This document shows, piece by piece, positions 33,540-44,187 of a stretch of 64,000 nt of DNA (position 1 is the first letter of the stretch; each line of letters begins with the position of its first letter). The position numbers were made by a program, and so were the translations under genes. The stretch lies in the NCBI GenBank assembly GCA_018292915.2, contig JACVVK020000371.1:462001-526000 (forward strand), in the 5' to 3' direction. Source of the DNA: Batillaria attramentaria (Eukaryota; Mollusca; Gastropoda; Batillariidae). The notes under the pieces are model-generated. The model was not told where the DNA came from. It was given only the letters and a program-made list of their open reading frames with translations, and did no database searches.

Positions 33540-33930
33540 CGTTTCACCAGCCCTCTAGATCTTCCAGATTTTATGTAAAAATTCAGCCAGGGAAGTCACA
33601 AAAGCAACAGGGAAATCACAAGACATGCACAAGCATTGTCTGTCATACCACCAGTGTGAAGCTGACGTCAAACGCTTAGTTCACAGACAAAATCAGCAAG
33701 TATCGTCACTGCCTCTGACATTTCACCAGCCCTCTAGATCTTCCAGATTTCATGTGAAAAATAATTCAATCGGGGAAGCCACAAAGCCAACAGGGAAATC
33801 ACAAGACATAAACAAGCATCTTCAGACGATCTCAGTGCTAGAGGCTGACGTCAAAAGTTTAGTTCACGGAATTGACTCATCTCTCTCTCTCTATGACGAC
33901 CTGCCTGAGGCTGACGTCAAATGTTTCGTT
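33540..33930. repeat. About 180-bp tandem duplication with CRE-like palindromes
   Basis: TTTCACCAGCCCTCTAGATC occurs at about 33541 and 33720 with the following 130 bp conserved. The end motif GCTGACGTCAAA is present three times (about 33660, 33843, 33911). TGACGTCA is the CREB/ATF full palindrome. Confidence 0.8.
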
Positions 33931-33956
33931 CACGGAACTGACGTCTCTCTCTCTCT

Positions 33957-34092
33957 GGGGAGCCAGGGTGGCCGAATGGTAGAGCGTTGGACTTTCAATG
34001 CTTGGGCCGAGAGTTCGAATCCCGGCCGCTGGGGCCAAATATTTGTGCTGGCCTTTTTCTCGTTGCCCCGTCTTTGATATCACCCTTATCAC
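33957..34092 (+). mobile_element. SINE family B
   Basis: GGGGAGCCAGGGTGGCCGAA head, diverged B-box region GAGTTCGAATCCCGGC, body to TTGATATCACCCTTATC. Further right, 34171-34237 (AGCGCCTAGAGC then TATATAAATATTCTATTATT) is the 3' tail type found on other SINEs. Confidence 0.88.
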
Positions 34093-34436
34093 CCAGTTTC
34101 ACCTGTGTTTGTTTTATCTGTCTTTTGTGTTTTTTATGTCTTAATATGAACTTAATACAAATATAAGTATCTTATGTTAAGCGCCTAGAGCTTAGATAAG
34201 GTTAGGCTTTATATAAATATTCTATTATTATTATATGGTTTCCTGTAATATTTCTAGGATAGTAATAATTATGATAATAAATCACATTTATACAGTGCAG
34301 TTCCTGAAAATGTATTAACTTCATCACTCACACGTACATAGAACACATCCTAAAACAGCAGGTAACCTGCTTGTGAGATCATTCGCTGTATCACAAGCAA
34401 AACGAAAAATGCATTTCAACAGACCAGTGATAACTA

Positions 34437-35112
34437 CCAACTCTTTCCGGAAGAACGGCCGCATGTATGTGGCCCTACCGTGCACATCGGTTTCAGACGA
34501 TCAGCTGGATATGCGGATCGCGAATGTTTTTGGTACAACATGACTATCAACAAAGATATTTAAGTCTGAAAGTTGAAATTTCCGCAATAGCTGCATAAAT
34601 ATGCCAGTACGCTACCCTGACAATTTCTGTCTGTATCTTGTTTTGTTATTTTTGGGTTAGGCCAGAAAAAATATGATTGTTTCTGGTAACCCGACCGACC
34701 CTATCCCCCCCCCCCCCCCCCGACTCTATCCCCCCCCCCCCAACCCCCAGCCCCGACCCTAAAAATTTTTTTGGGCTGCTGGAAAAAAAAAAAAGAAGAA
34801 AAAATACAAGCACGACCAGTTTCGGTTTTCATGCGCCTGTCGTCAGGGAAGTCGTGCGCCATCGCGGACCCAAGATTAGAACGAAACATGGTAAGATAGT
34901 GTGTTATAATATTAAATACAGTTTCACAGGTGGGGTAAAAAAACGAAAAAAAACAAAACCCTACCTACCTACCCTATTTTTTTTAGCCATGTTACCAGAA
35001 ACAATTGGGGGGGGGGGGGGGGGCTTATGATTTTTTTTTTTTATGAACCCCACAAATCGCCCCGTCCAAAGGGAATGGCTGAGGAAAAAGTGGCCCGTCT
35101 TGAATGAGTTAA
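34437..35112 (-). mobile_element. TTAA-ended DNA element, interrupted
   Basis: On the minus strand it starts TTAACTCATTCAAGACGGGC at 35112 and ends near 34437 with the diverged inverse CCAACTCTTTCCGGAAGAAC. Its halves match the copy at 50363-50585 (GGTACAACATGACTA..AACAAAGATATTTAAG). It was split by later insertion of the TIR element at 34676-35006. Confidence 0.75.
34676..35006 (+). mobile_element. TIR element, ATTGTTTCTGGTAAC family, copy 1
   Basis: Terminal inverted repeats ATTGTTTCTGGTAAC (34676) and GTTACCAGAAACAAT (ending 35005), with poly(C) tracts inside the left end. The core CGTCAGGGAAGTCGTGCGCC is nearly identical to the inverted copy at 45463-45835. No transposase. Superfamily not assigned. 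Confidence 0.85.
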
Positions 35113-35160
35113 GTGGGCAATGATGAAAACAAGCAGGCAGAAAAAGTATGCAGATCTCAC

Positions 35161-35250
35161 CTTTGGCTATCTTGGACCATGTTGAGGAAGACTGCAAGGT
35201 ACTCCTCCTCCTCCTCGTTAACCTCCTCGAATATCTTCACGCTGACAAAC
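35161..35250 (-). CDS. Candidate 90-nt exon, gene unknown
   Basis: Acceptor GTGAGCAG and donor CAAAG|GTGAGA bound a 90-nt open segment (phase 2-2) coding FVSVKIFEEVNEEEEEYLAV and FLNMVQDSQ. Composition is protein-like with an acidic run, but the exon is short and the acceptor pyrimidine tract is poor. No family is recognised. Confidence 0.4.
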
Positions 35251-35489
35251 CTGCTCACAGATGGTAGCACAGCATGATCAGGGCTCAGTCCACAGATGTT
35301 CCAAACCCTCACTTTCTACCACAGGTAACCCAGGCTTCGACTTTAAAACCTCTATGTTCGTAAGCGGATGCTGAGGTGGAGAAGTGCCACTTACGACGCT
35401 CTGAGGCTGTTTGCCAAACGGAGAGATGTTTCGCTTGGCCACCGCCACCGTTTTTCGGACTTTGTGTGGTTTACGGTCCATTCCTGAAC

Positions 35490-35662
35490 AGGGTGGGTGG
35501 GTGGGTGTTTGGGGTTTAACGTCCTTTTTCCACCACATAGGGTGATATCAAAGACGGGGCAACGATGAGAAAGCCAGCACAAATATTTGGCCCCAGCCGG
35601 GACCGAACTCACGACCCGAGCATTAGAAGTCCAACGCTCTACAATTCAACCACCCCGGCTCC
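35490..35662 (-). mobile_element. SINE family B, inverted
   Basis: Complement of the family B head ends at 35662 (ACCACCCCGGCTCCCC on the plus strand). The body runs left to the GGTGGGTGGGTGGGTGTTTG tail. Confidence 0.9.
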
Positions 35663-35811
35663 CCCCATTTCTGGACAGACTGGAACCCGACAAATCTTCC
35701 CAAAATAGCCACCAATCAGTGCCATCTATCTGGTCCTCAGTCCGCAACCAAAAGGCGAACGTTGGCTGCTCAGTACATGGTATGCTTTCGGAACAACTAA
35801 CATATATACTA

Positions 35812-36090
35812 CCGGCCCCCCGTAGTGTAGTGGTTAGCACTTCGGACCATGGACCGGGAGACCCGGGTTCGAGTCCCAGCCGAGGCAAGCGGGAGTTTTC
35901 CTACCTAAGTCGGCTCCTACCCAGAGCGGGTGTGCTATGGACCCAATGAGGAGGCTGTTGCCACACAGCCGAGATTCACCCACTTCACGGGTGCGACTTT
36001 GGGGGTGCTTCCCTTGGTATGACACGTCTTATGATGTGGATTATTAAACGGCCGGCACCGCAGGTGCCGTATTTCCCGGGCCTGGTTTAT
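35812..36090 (+). mobile_element. SINE family A, 3' truncated
   Basis: Head CCGGCCCCCCGTAGTGTAGT with A and B boxes, full central body, and end near CCCGGGCCTGGTTTATGG. A family B body fragment follows at about 36150-36245. Confidence 0.9.
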
Positions 36091-36739
36091 GGGGTTATGC
36101 TTCGTATTAATTTTGTTCTCATTCACCCCTGTGTGTTCTACTGACACGTGACGTAATATTTGTGCTGGCTTTTTCATCGTTGTCCCGTCTTTGATATCAC
36201 CCGTATGTGGTGGAAAAGGACGTTAAACCCCCCAAACACCCACCCACCCCACCCTGTGATGTAATGTCTGTGATGTAAAATAAGTGTGTGACCCAGTGTG
36301 GCGTTGTCTTTTTAGGAGAACTTTGGTGATGTCAGCTAAAGTTTCTGTTCTGGCAAGAGGCCATCATCTTGTACCTTGCATTCGAGTTGAATCAAAGGCC
36401 ATTACACCAAGTAAATGTCTCTTTCATCAGACCACACTTCTTCTTTTTTTCTGATTGAAAGATGGTTTTATTTCGCTGTTCAGTTTGCACAAACAATTAT
36501 TCAGGTGGTGGCAAGAGGCCAGAACCCTATGTATAGCCTCACTTGCAATACGTGACCTCAGATCGGGAGCATGTCATAAGCATGTCTTGTTTATGCTCAA
36601 ACTGTGTTTCTGTAATTTCATCAGTGCAACAAAATAAATAAGTTTATACCAAATCGGGAGCACACAAACAATACAAGTACTGTATTTTCATTTGGTGCCA
36701 TCTATTGTTGTAAAAAATAATGAAGTAATTATAAGAAAA

Positions 36740-36890
36740 TGAACGGACAAACATTAACTCTTAAAAACCTGAGCCCGAACACGCCCTGCCCACTATATCA
36801 TAATATGAGAAGACTGGTTATAAAGTCAGTCACATCAGTAGGAGCCACTTCAAGCCACGATTACGCCAGGCATGGGGCGTCCTGCTAGGC
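36740..36890. repeat. Unclassified dispersed repeat, copy 1
   Basis: CCTGCCCACTATATCATAAT and GGAGCCACTTCAAGCCAC are found again, inverted, at 63440-63605. No coding capacity seen. Confidence 0.7.
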
Positions 36891-37304
36891 GCAAGACCGC
36901 TGCAGATAACACAATAGTGGTTGCTGGTGATCTGAACATTTCAAGTAAAACTTACTTTTTGGATGGACTTTTACGAGAGTTAACAATGAAGGTGATTTGA
37001 CATGAGAAATTTGTCAATTTTTCATCTGCAAACAAAGAAATGTAACAGTGTGTTTGTATGTGGAGTGGGGGGGGGGGGGGGAGGGAGAGAGAGAGAGAGA
37101 GAGATTTGGGGAAAGAGTACCAGGTACGCACCAAACAGTTTTGCGAACACTCTGCAGGATGCTCTTCATTTCAGATTGTTGCCTCCCATCATTTCTCCAC
37201 CGTAAATAATAGTTCCTCAACTCATTATGTTCAAAACAAAACCTCAATATCGCTGATGCAGGGCTTTCATGTTCTGAAAATACAGAGATCATAAAGAGTG
37301 GCTA

Positions 37305-37767
37305 AGTGGTAAGAATATCAAGCGCACAGGGCTTGTCATGGTAAGAATATCAGGCGCCCAGGGCTCGTCATGGTAAGAATATCAAGCGCCCAGGGCTCGT
37401 CATGGTAAGAACATCAAGCGCCCAGGGCTCGTCACGATAAAAATATCAAGCGCCCAGAGCTCGCCACGGTAAGAATATCAAGCGCCCAGAGCTCGTCAAG
37501 GTAAGAATATTAAGCGCCCAGGGTTCGTCATGGTAAGAATATCAAGCGCCCAGAGCTCGTCAAGGTAAGAATATTAAGCGCCCAGGGTTCGTCATGGTAA
37601 GAATATCAAGCGCCCAGAGCTCGCCACGGTAAGAATATCAAGCGCCCAGAGCTCGTCTAGGTAAGAATATCAAGCGCCCAGAGCTCGTCGTGGTAAGAAT
37701 ATCAAGCGCCCAGAGCTCGTCACGGTAAGAATTATCAAGCTCCCAGAACTCGTCACGGTAAGAATAT
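37305..37767. repeat. About 31-bp minisatellite, roughly 15 units
   Basis: Consensus GGTAAGAATATCAAGCGCCC then AGAGCTCGTCA, head to tail, with single-base variants between units. Array length suggests recent amplification. Confidence 0.95.
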
Positions 37768-38118
37768 TGTAGCAGTTTTCTCTTTAGTATGTTGGTGTGC
37801 GTGTCGGTACAACCGCGTAAAATGTTACTGCTATTAGAAGGGGTCTCCTTTTATGAGGCGGCTTCTAAACCAGGACAATCTAACTCTTATTCCATCACTG
37901 TACCTCGCGTTGCGTATCATTTATTCCTGCCGAATTATCCTGGAGCCGACCCCTCTTACATAATACGCAATACTTTCCATTAACTGACACAACTCGACGA
38001 TAAATAGCCGGTTCACTCGCTCTGCACTCACGACAGACAATCGAATCACAACGAGCAGGAATTTATTATTTACAAACACCTCCACCTCTCTCGGTTCTTC
38101 ACCTATCCACTTCACTAA

Positions 38119-38185
38119 AGTCAAAGCACTAGTTATACAACTCAAAAATAAGTCAAAGCACTAGTTATACAACTCAAAAATAAAT
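38119..38185. repeat. Exact tandem duplication of about 34 bp
   Basis: AGTCAAAGCACTAGTTATAC plus CAACTCAAAAATAA occurs twice in a row immediately left of the solo LTR. Confidence 0.9.
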
Positions 38186-38195
38186 CAAACAGCCG

Positions 38196-39548
38196 TGTCA
38201 CGGATGCGTGACTTAGGGTAAATCATGTGCTGTTATGATTTCCGTATGACGGGTTGGTATGATTTCCGTATGCATCGTAACTATGTTCTGTGTGGCACAC
38301 GTGCCTTGTTTTCTGCACGGGCCACGCATGTATCCCTTAGTGAAGGTTTTACACGGGACATTTGTGTATAATATGCTGACCTGTCCGTTTCCCTTGTTTA
38401 AGTCGATACAGGTAACCCGTTTTACACGTGATGCAGGTGTATCCTGTGCGATACTCACCCTATTCGCCCTAACAGTATAAAAACCATTGCTATTCACTTG
38501 CTATTGGCATTTGGCCCGGTAGTACCGACACGTCCGTTCAAGAGTCTGGCACTTCTTCTCGTCCGCTGTCTTTAAGGTCTACCGTCATAACCCCTCGCAT
38601 CTTGCATATATGGAGGTAAATGGTTCATATCTGTTATTTCCCGTATTATGTTTCAGGTCAGCTATTTTCTCTTGTGTAGATATTACCAACGGTCAGGAAG
38701 TTAATATGAAACTTGACTATTGTGGCCGAAGTGTTATGTCAGTTAAGTATGTTTACCGTTTTACCAGTGAGTTTAACACTGACCTGTCTGTATATTCTGC
38801 TGACTTGTCCGATGTGACAGCTGTAGGCTTCTATCTTTAGCGTTTAGTATGTGCAGTTTCCTTTAGCGTTCGTAACATAGGAGCGTTCGCCGGTTTGTGC
38901 CATGGGTTAATGTTATCCCATAGATAGGCAGTATGTGCTAGTTGAGCCCAAGGACTTACAATAGTGTATTGTTGCACAGGGGTTCCAGCCCGAGTGGCTG
39001 TTTCGGGAGCCAGAAGCTGCCCTGTAGTCCCTTGTCCCGTGGAGGATTTCATGGCCCTGCGACGACTGAAGGGGAGGGAGCCTGACTGCCCGTATCCGGG
39101 ATTCAGCGTGGGTGCTGGTCCGCGAGAGCATCAGCTGTTGTGATGCTTTTGTAGAGCTGCCGAGCCAGCTCTATTTTCCGCCGCCTGTGGTGTTGTCTGC
39201 GGCTTGTGAACTGCACATCTGCACGTCTGCGCGCTTGACCATCGTTGGAGGTACCATCCCGTGCACGTTAAAATGCTCTGAGCGCTCTTAGATACAATTG
39301 TTTATATCATTCGTATTTAGGCATAGTATTTATTGCCTTGATTGATTACCTTGCCTGTTCTTGATTGGTATTGTAGCTGTACTGTGACGTGTTATGCAAT
39401 GACTGTTCGTCTTGTCAATAATATTGTGGTGGTGTGAATCCCCGCACGTCTCAGTATCAGTTTCTGTTGTGCGACTGCGTGTGAGTGAGAGTAAAGAAAG
39501 AGCACGCACCTCTTACACCCATACATTACAGCACACACGGTCGTGACA
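38196..39548 (+). mobile_element. Solo LTR with 5-bp target duplication
   Basis: The 1353-bp segment begins TGTCACG and ends CGTGACA, the TG..CA termini with a short inverted repeat of an LTR. It is flanked by the exact 5-bp direct repeat AGCCG (38191-38195 and 39549-39553). A TATA-like TATAAAAA at about 38476 would be the U3 promoter if the plus strand is the sense strand. No internal retroelement sequence remains, so this is the product of LTR-LTR recombination. Confidence 0.85.
38476..38482 (+). promoter_or_regulatory. Putative TATA box of the solo LTR
   Basis: TATAAAAACC about 280 bp into the LTR, where a U3 promoter is expected. Activity unknown. Confidence 0.4.
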
Positions 39549-39778
39549 AGCCGGCATAACTAAAATTCACTGAAATAAAAAGGGCCCAACAGTGAATGCG
39601 TCTATGGATTTGCGGCCATCGTTTGTTTATGCCACTTTATGGTTCTCCCAACCCCTTTTATTCTCCCAAAATAAAGCCACCTCCCTCGTCTATCCCATGC
39701 ATACATAAATTTAAGCACAAAGAATGCTGACCGATACATTCTTTTCCACCTAAAACAGACAGATAAACCAACAAAAAC

Positions 39779-39934
39779 CAGGCTGTAATAAACCATCTGC
39801 AATGTAAGCCATGAGCTCTAATTTCTTGTCTATTGCAGATCTTAGCACGTTTCCTTTCTCATCAGTTTTCTGTTTTTCTGTTCGTATACACTTCAGGACC
39901 AACAGTGTGGTAACATCATCAGTTTTTTTGCCTG
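39779..39934 (-). CDS. Candidate exon b, gene unknown
   Basis: An open, charged sequence (KKTDDVTTLLVLKCIRTEKQ, then KTDEKGNVLRSAIDKKLELM and AYIADGLLQPG) fits after an acceptor AAAGTACAG (first base 39934) in phase 1, matching the phase-1 end of exon a at 40112. The 3' boundary is uncertain because the base after CCTG is GTTTTT, a poor donor. Family not recognised. Confidence 0.35.
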
Positions 39935-39992
39935 TACTTTTACTAATTTCAGGCAAAACATGGTTGGTCCATCAATGTTCATATTTGCACCC

Positions 39993-39997
<5 letters not shown>

Positions 39998-40029
<32 letters not shown>

Positions 40030-40075
40030 CGTGTGTGTGTGTGTGCGTGCGTGCATGTGCACACGCGCGCGCAAC
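39998..40075. repeat. (GT)n and (GC)n microsatellite
   Basis: GT run with GCGTGCGTGC interruptions between candidate exons a and b. Confidence 0.95.
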
Positions 40076-40111
40076 TGCGTGTGCCTGCTGTTTTCCTTGA
40101 ATACTACTCAC

Positions 40112-40400
40112 CACACAGAAACTTTTCCGGCACGTGCAGTATGTGAAGACCAAAATGTGTTCTCGGAGTCAGCAGAGTCTGCTGCTTGTATCGCAATTTG
40201 CCCACGTCGATGTTCACCGCTATCTGGTCGTGATCAGTTGAAGTCCTGAACAAATCTGTGCCGCCGCAGCTTATAATTTCATCCTTGTGTCTGTACATTC
40301 CAGAATGGTATGTTTCAAACACCCATCCCACCTTGATGAATTGAACAGTGGTCAGATTGCTCTCAGAGAAGGGCGCCCTCTCCACACGTTCCACGCTGGT
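40112..40400 (-). CDS. Candidate exon a, gene unknown
   Basis: Open segment of 96 codons plus one base. The acceptor CGCGCGCAG directly follows a GT/GC microsatellite, and the donor CTGTGTG|GTGAGT is strong. The product includes FIKVGWVFETYHSGMYRHKD, EIISCGGTDLFRTSTDHDQI and LLTPRTHFGLHILHVPEKFL, which looks like a folded domain, but I cannot name it. It lies 1 kb downstream of the BTB-Kelch stop on the same strand and has no shared motif with that gene. Confidence 0.5.
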
Positions 40401-40450
40401 CTGCGCGCGCGCGCACACACACACAAATTCAAATTGAGGTGTACATATAG

Positions 40451-40599
40451 AGCTTACATGATTAGTTTGGTTTACCATGAAAGAAACCAGAGATGTTTCA
40501 TTTTTTGCGTAGCTACCTTGCCAGAGGCTCGGTTTCTCGTGGTTTCTCCATTTCTCGTGGTCTCTTTCATGGTAAACCACTCAACTAATCATGTAAGCT
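40451..40599. mobile_element. Small foldback element
   Basis: AGCTTACATGATTAGTT and GGTTTACCATGAAAGA at the left pair with TCTTTCATGGTAAACC and AACTAATCATGTAAGCT at the right. Arms are about 40 bp, total 149 bp. No clear target duplication. Confidence 0.7.
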
Positions 40600-41434
40600 A
40601 TTTATACCACGAGCATTCACACTCTTACCTTTAGTAGCATGCATTTTCTGCGACATTTATTTTTCTGGTAGGGTGATTACCGACTTATTCACCAACTCAA
40701 AATTTCTGTGCACTAATTTGTGAGAAAATGATGCACAGAGCAGTTGAAAATGCTTGATGTTAAGAAGAATATTAACTGAAAGGATGTGCTCTTCAAAAGT
40801 GCACTCGCAAATAGTTCGCCGAGATTTTTCTGTGCTGTCATTTTTAACATGATTAAAGCAAAAACAAAACAAAATTTCACCCCCCATAAGTGAACAAACT
40901 AACTATGCATCAGCTGTGAAGTATGAGTTCTAATTGCTTGAAATGACGCACTTACTGTGCGTCTTAGACTGATGACATAACTGGAGTGCTTTTATGTGAA
41001 CTCGCACGCTTACCAAATAGAACATTATGACGGCAAAGAAAAGAGCCCCAGAGTGCTTAATCATGCCAAACACCTTTCTGTCTGTTATGCACAATGACTC
41101 AGTGGAAATGCGATGCTGCAAGTGTCTGCTGTTATATGTATAGTTACAGATCGCTTTTTGGTTCATCAAGTTTCTGGTAGTGTTCCCAAAATACTGTTTG
41201 TCACAGTGAGATGAAAAACATGCATCCCCTGTGACATGGTGTACTCAAATTTGTGCGCAAATTTATTTGTTTTGCGCGTACAATTACGCACACATGCGCG
41301 TTAAGTTTTTTTAACCTAGCATCAGAACAGATGAGGAAAGCAGAGAGTTGAGATGGCAAATGCAACTCAAAATGATGTCTTTTGAGAAAGGCTGACACAC
41401 AAATTTACATGCAATGTAATAATGAGAGCAAAGT

Positions 41435-42875
41435 TTAATTAACCATCCAAGCCCTTACAACGTTTTCTTCAGACTGTGCATTACCAGAACTGCTACCCTG
41501 ACCCTCAGTGTTCGCCTCTGTAGCGTTGTCCTTGTCCCCTGTGTCACTGGCGACATCCAGTGCTGCACCACCCACTACATCTACTCCACCGTGTTGGTCC
41601 TTTTCTGTTCTTATCGACTCCTCCAGTTTGTCAGCCAACGTAAAGTTTTCTCTCATTTGGAACACTAAACCGGACATGTTCAGGTAGATGGTGCCACCAT
41701 CACAGATGGCATGCAGTCCTTCTACCTCACACTCGACAGGAGCTCTCCCACAATAATAAGCAGCCCTGGTCAGCGTGTCCAAGCACAAGACTTTACATAC
41801 ATAGTTACGTCTAGCCTCTGGGTCTTCTTCCTCATCTCCGTCCTGTTTCGAGTCATCAGCCTGTGCTGCAGGTTCCTCGGGTGTTTCGGATGCACTGTTT
41901 CCCTCAGCAGGGCATCCATCTGCTTCAACAGTGACGTCACCTGTTGGCATTGCTCTGCCAGCATCACCATCCACTGCACTGTTCTCTTTAGCCAACTGAC
42001 CCGACAGCTTGCAGCTGCTGGCATCCCGGTGCACTCTCTCTGACCAAGTGATTCTTGGGTTTTAACTGCTGAGGCAACCTCACTTCCAGCAGAAGTGCTG
42101 GCTTCCTGTCCAGTTCCGTCAACCTTGGATCCACAGAAAATGTAGATCCTGTGGCCAAGTGCTGCAGCAGTGATATGAGCGCCTGTAACTTCGAACTGGC
42201 CCCAGTTTGTCCATTTCTTGCGTTTGATCCTATACACTAAGGTGTCTTGCACATCACCCTTGGCGTCCCATCCTCCAAGCAGGTAGATGTTCCAGGGGAC
42301 TGCCACCATGACGTGCTTCTCTCGGTCTTGTGGTAAAGATGGTAGTGTGTCCCAACTGTTCTTTTTTGGGCTGTACACTGCAAAGAATCGTGGGTTGGCA
42401 GACCCCCCGCTCACGTAGAGTCGATTGTCACAGACGCAAGATGCGAAGTAAAAACCGCAGTTGTCTGGCAAAGGCTTCAAGCTGAACAGTGGCCCTGATA
42501 CTCCAACTTTCGGTAATAAAGTCTCCTCTCTTTGGTCCCAGCTTTGATCGAAATCTTCATCCTCTATCTCCCTTTCAGAACCGTCAGTCGTTATTTCTAT
42601 TTCTGCATCAGAATCAGCATCAAACGTTTTCCGCAGCTGTTTGACCTCAAGAGAAAAAGCAGACACTTTGGACATAGGTGAAAGTGTTCTCACATTTGTA
42701 CACCCTCCAACCAGCACCACACATTTCACAGTACTCCTCTGATGCTTGTCACCCTGAGGGCCATGACAAACTGCACAGTGACTACGGATAAAGTCGGTTC
42801 TTAATTCATCATCAGTAATGCCTGCAAAGGTGACTGGCCTCAGCCTGCAGTCAGAGACTTCCATTGTCCAGTAGT
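41435..42875 (-). CDS. BTB-BACK-Kelch gene, exon with Kelch repeats (frame break)
   Basis: Starts after acceptor TTGTTCCACAG (first base 42875), completing the Asp codon split from the upstream exon, and ends at TAA 41435-41437. Kelch-like units are visible: DNRLYVSGGSANPRFFAVYS then WDTLPSLPQDREKHVMVAV, WNIYLLGGWDAKGDV..LVYR..KKWTNWG, and HRIYIFCGSKVDG. A long acidic, Gly/Ser-rich insert follows, then a last unit around NYVCKVLCLDTLTRAAYYC and GGTIYLNMSGLVFQMREN. The frame changes at a (TC)4 run (42034-42041). The two coding exons together are 2189 nt, two more than a multiple of three, so one 2-nt expansion explains it. Members of this family are usually Cullin-3 substrate adaptors. Confidence 0.85.
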
Positions 42876-42982
42876 CTGTGGAACAAGGAGGGAAAAACAT
42901 GAAGAAGGAGACCCCCCCTCCCCCCCCCCCCAACAAAACAACAACAACAACAACAACAAAAAATCGGACAAAAGACAAAACT

Positions 42983-43515
42983 AGAGAGGCAGAAGCCTCT
43001 ATGACTCACTTGTGATATGGGTCAAGGTCACCCAAAAGAGTATGTTTGTAAAGTTCTTACCACTATCTATCATCAAGCCAAGTAACGTGTCTCTGGTATT
43101 CTCGGTTCATGGCAATAAACCCCCAAAACAGTTTGTATGGCCTTGACCTTGGGTCAAGGTCATTTAAATGAGATGTGTTGGTAAAGATCTCATCAATGGC
43201 TTTCATTATGCCAAGTTTGATGCCTCTAGTATATAGTTCCTGCGAAAACGGCAACATTCAAATTCACAACAGCTTTAATGACCTTGACCATGAGTCAAGG
43301 TCATTCAAAAAAGTCTGCATAGGTCTCAATGCTCTCTATCAAGCCTAATTTGATGCCTCTGCTATTTGTTTTTACGCAGAAAAGTCTCTCCAAAATAGCT
43401 TATGGCCTTGACCTTGACTCAAAGTCATTGAATATATAGGTTTGTCAGAAAAGGTGCTACCAATATCTATCATCATGCAAGTTTTATGCCTCTGGTATTT
43501 CTAGATTCTGAGAAA
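42983..43515. repeat. TCAAGGTCA-rich tandem repeat, copy 1
   Basis: Four units of about 130 bp, each with TGACCTTGA and/or TCAAGGTCA plus GTCTATCATCATGC(C)AAGTTTGATGCCTCT. Left end ACTAGAGAGGCAGAAGCCTC matches copy 2 at 58856. The right end runs into the CGCG-palindrome repeat. It lies in the intron between the BTB and Kelch exons. Confidence 0.88.
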
Positions 43516-43735
43516 ACTGACGTTTTTTTGCGAAAACCTGACTGAGGGGGCTAGTTTTTTTCACCAAAAAAACGGACACCAACTTTCTGCAACTGTCGTG
43601 AAAAAACGTTTTTTTCGCGACTTTTTTTTTCGCAGAAAGATTGATGTTTTTTCGCGACAAAAGCGATTTTGTCGCGAAAAAACAGATTTTTCACGAAAAG
43701 ACTGAATTTTGTCTGCTTTTGCCAATCATAGAACT
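43516..43735. repeat. TTTTCGCGAAAA palindrome-rich repeat, copy 3 (inverted)
   Basis: Inverse of 9416-9640: CTGACTGAGGGGGCTAG, GGACACCAACTTTCTGCA and GTCTGCTTTTGCCAATCAT match in order. Several CGCG palindromes have decayed here. Confidence 0.85.
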
Positions 43736-43879
43736 GAATGCAGTGCTAGCAAAAGCGCTTTCTACCACAAACTTTCAATTTTCATTTTCCAGTCATAAAG
43801 TGAGGAACTGAAGAGCGGTTTCTACCCATCAAAGGGAAGCATGCTACCATCTGTTAGTATTAGTCTATTAGTATGCTAC

Positions 43880-43960
43880 TGTGAAAACTCTCAGCAAAGA
43901 GAGAGTTAAACAGACAATAAAGTATTTTGAATTGAATTGAACTGAATCTAATCCTAAACT
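43880..43960 (+). mobile_element. LINE-type 3' tail
   Basis: GAGTTAAACAGACAATAAAG followed by TATTTTGAATTGAATTGAAC, the same tail as at 124-165. Confidence 0.75.
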
Positions 43961-44187
43961 GAAAACATATAGATCTATATATCGTAATTTATTAGGGTAA
44001 CTCGGTTTTGAGACTACTGCTGGTGACCTTTCTGCTGAGTTTTTCTCAAAGCTGCATTACGCCATTGGCCAAGTTCAACAGCAATGACAGTGTGTTATAT
44101 CCAAGGTACAGGCCGTATTCCCACACTGATAAAGATTGTATTTCTGGGAGAATGTTACACTAAATGACCGGGGTTTTTCAATGACAG

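Noticed and set aside
33625..34077. 150-aa open frame
   Set aside because: It is made of a tandem duplication plus a SINE head; the repeated parts differ in length and no domain is visible.
37305..37767. CRISPR-like regular repeat
   Set aside because: The units have no unique spacers and the genome is animal; it is a minisatellite. The same applies to 50618-50985.
43063..43257. Minus-strand frame MLPFSQELYTRGIKLGIM
   Set aside because: It is a translation of the TCAAGGTCA repeat unit, also open at 58887-59295.
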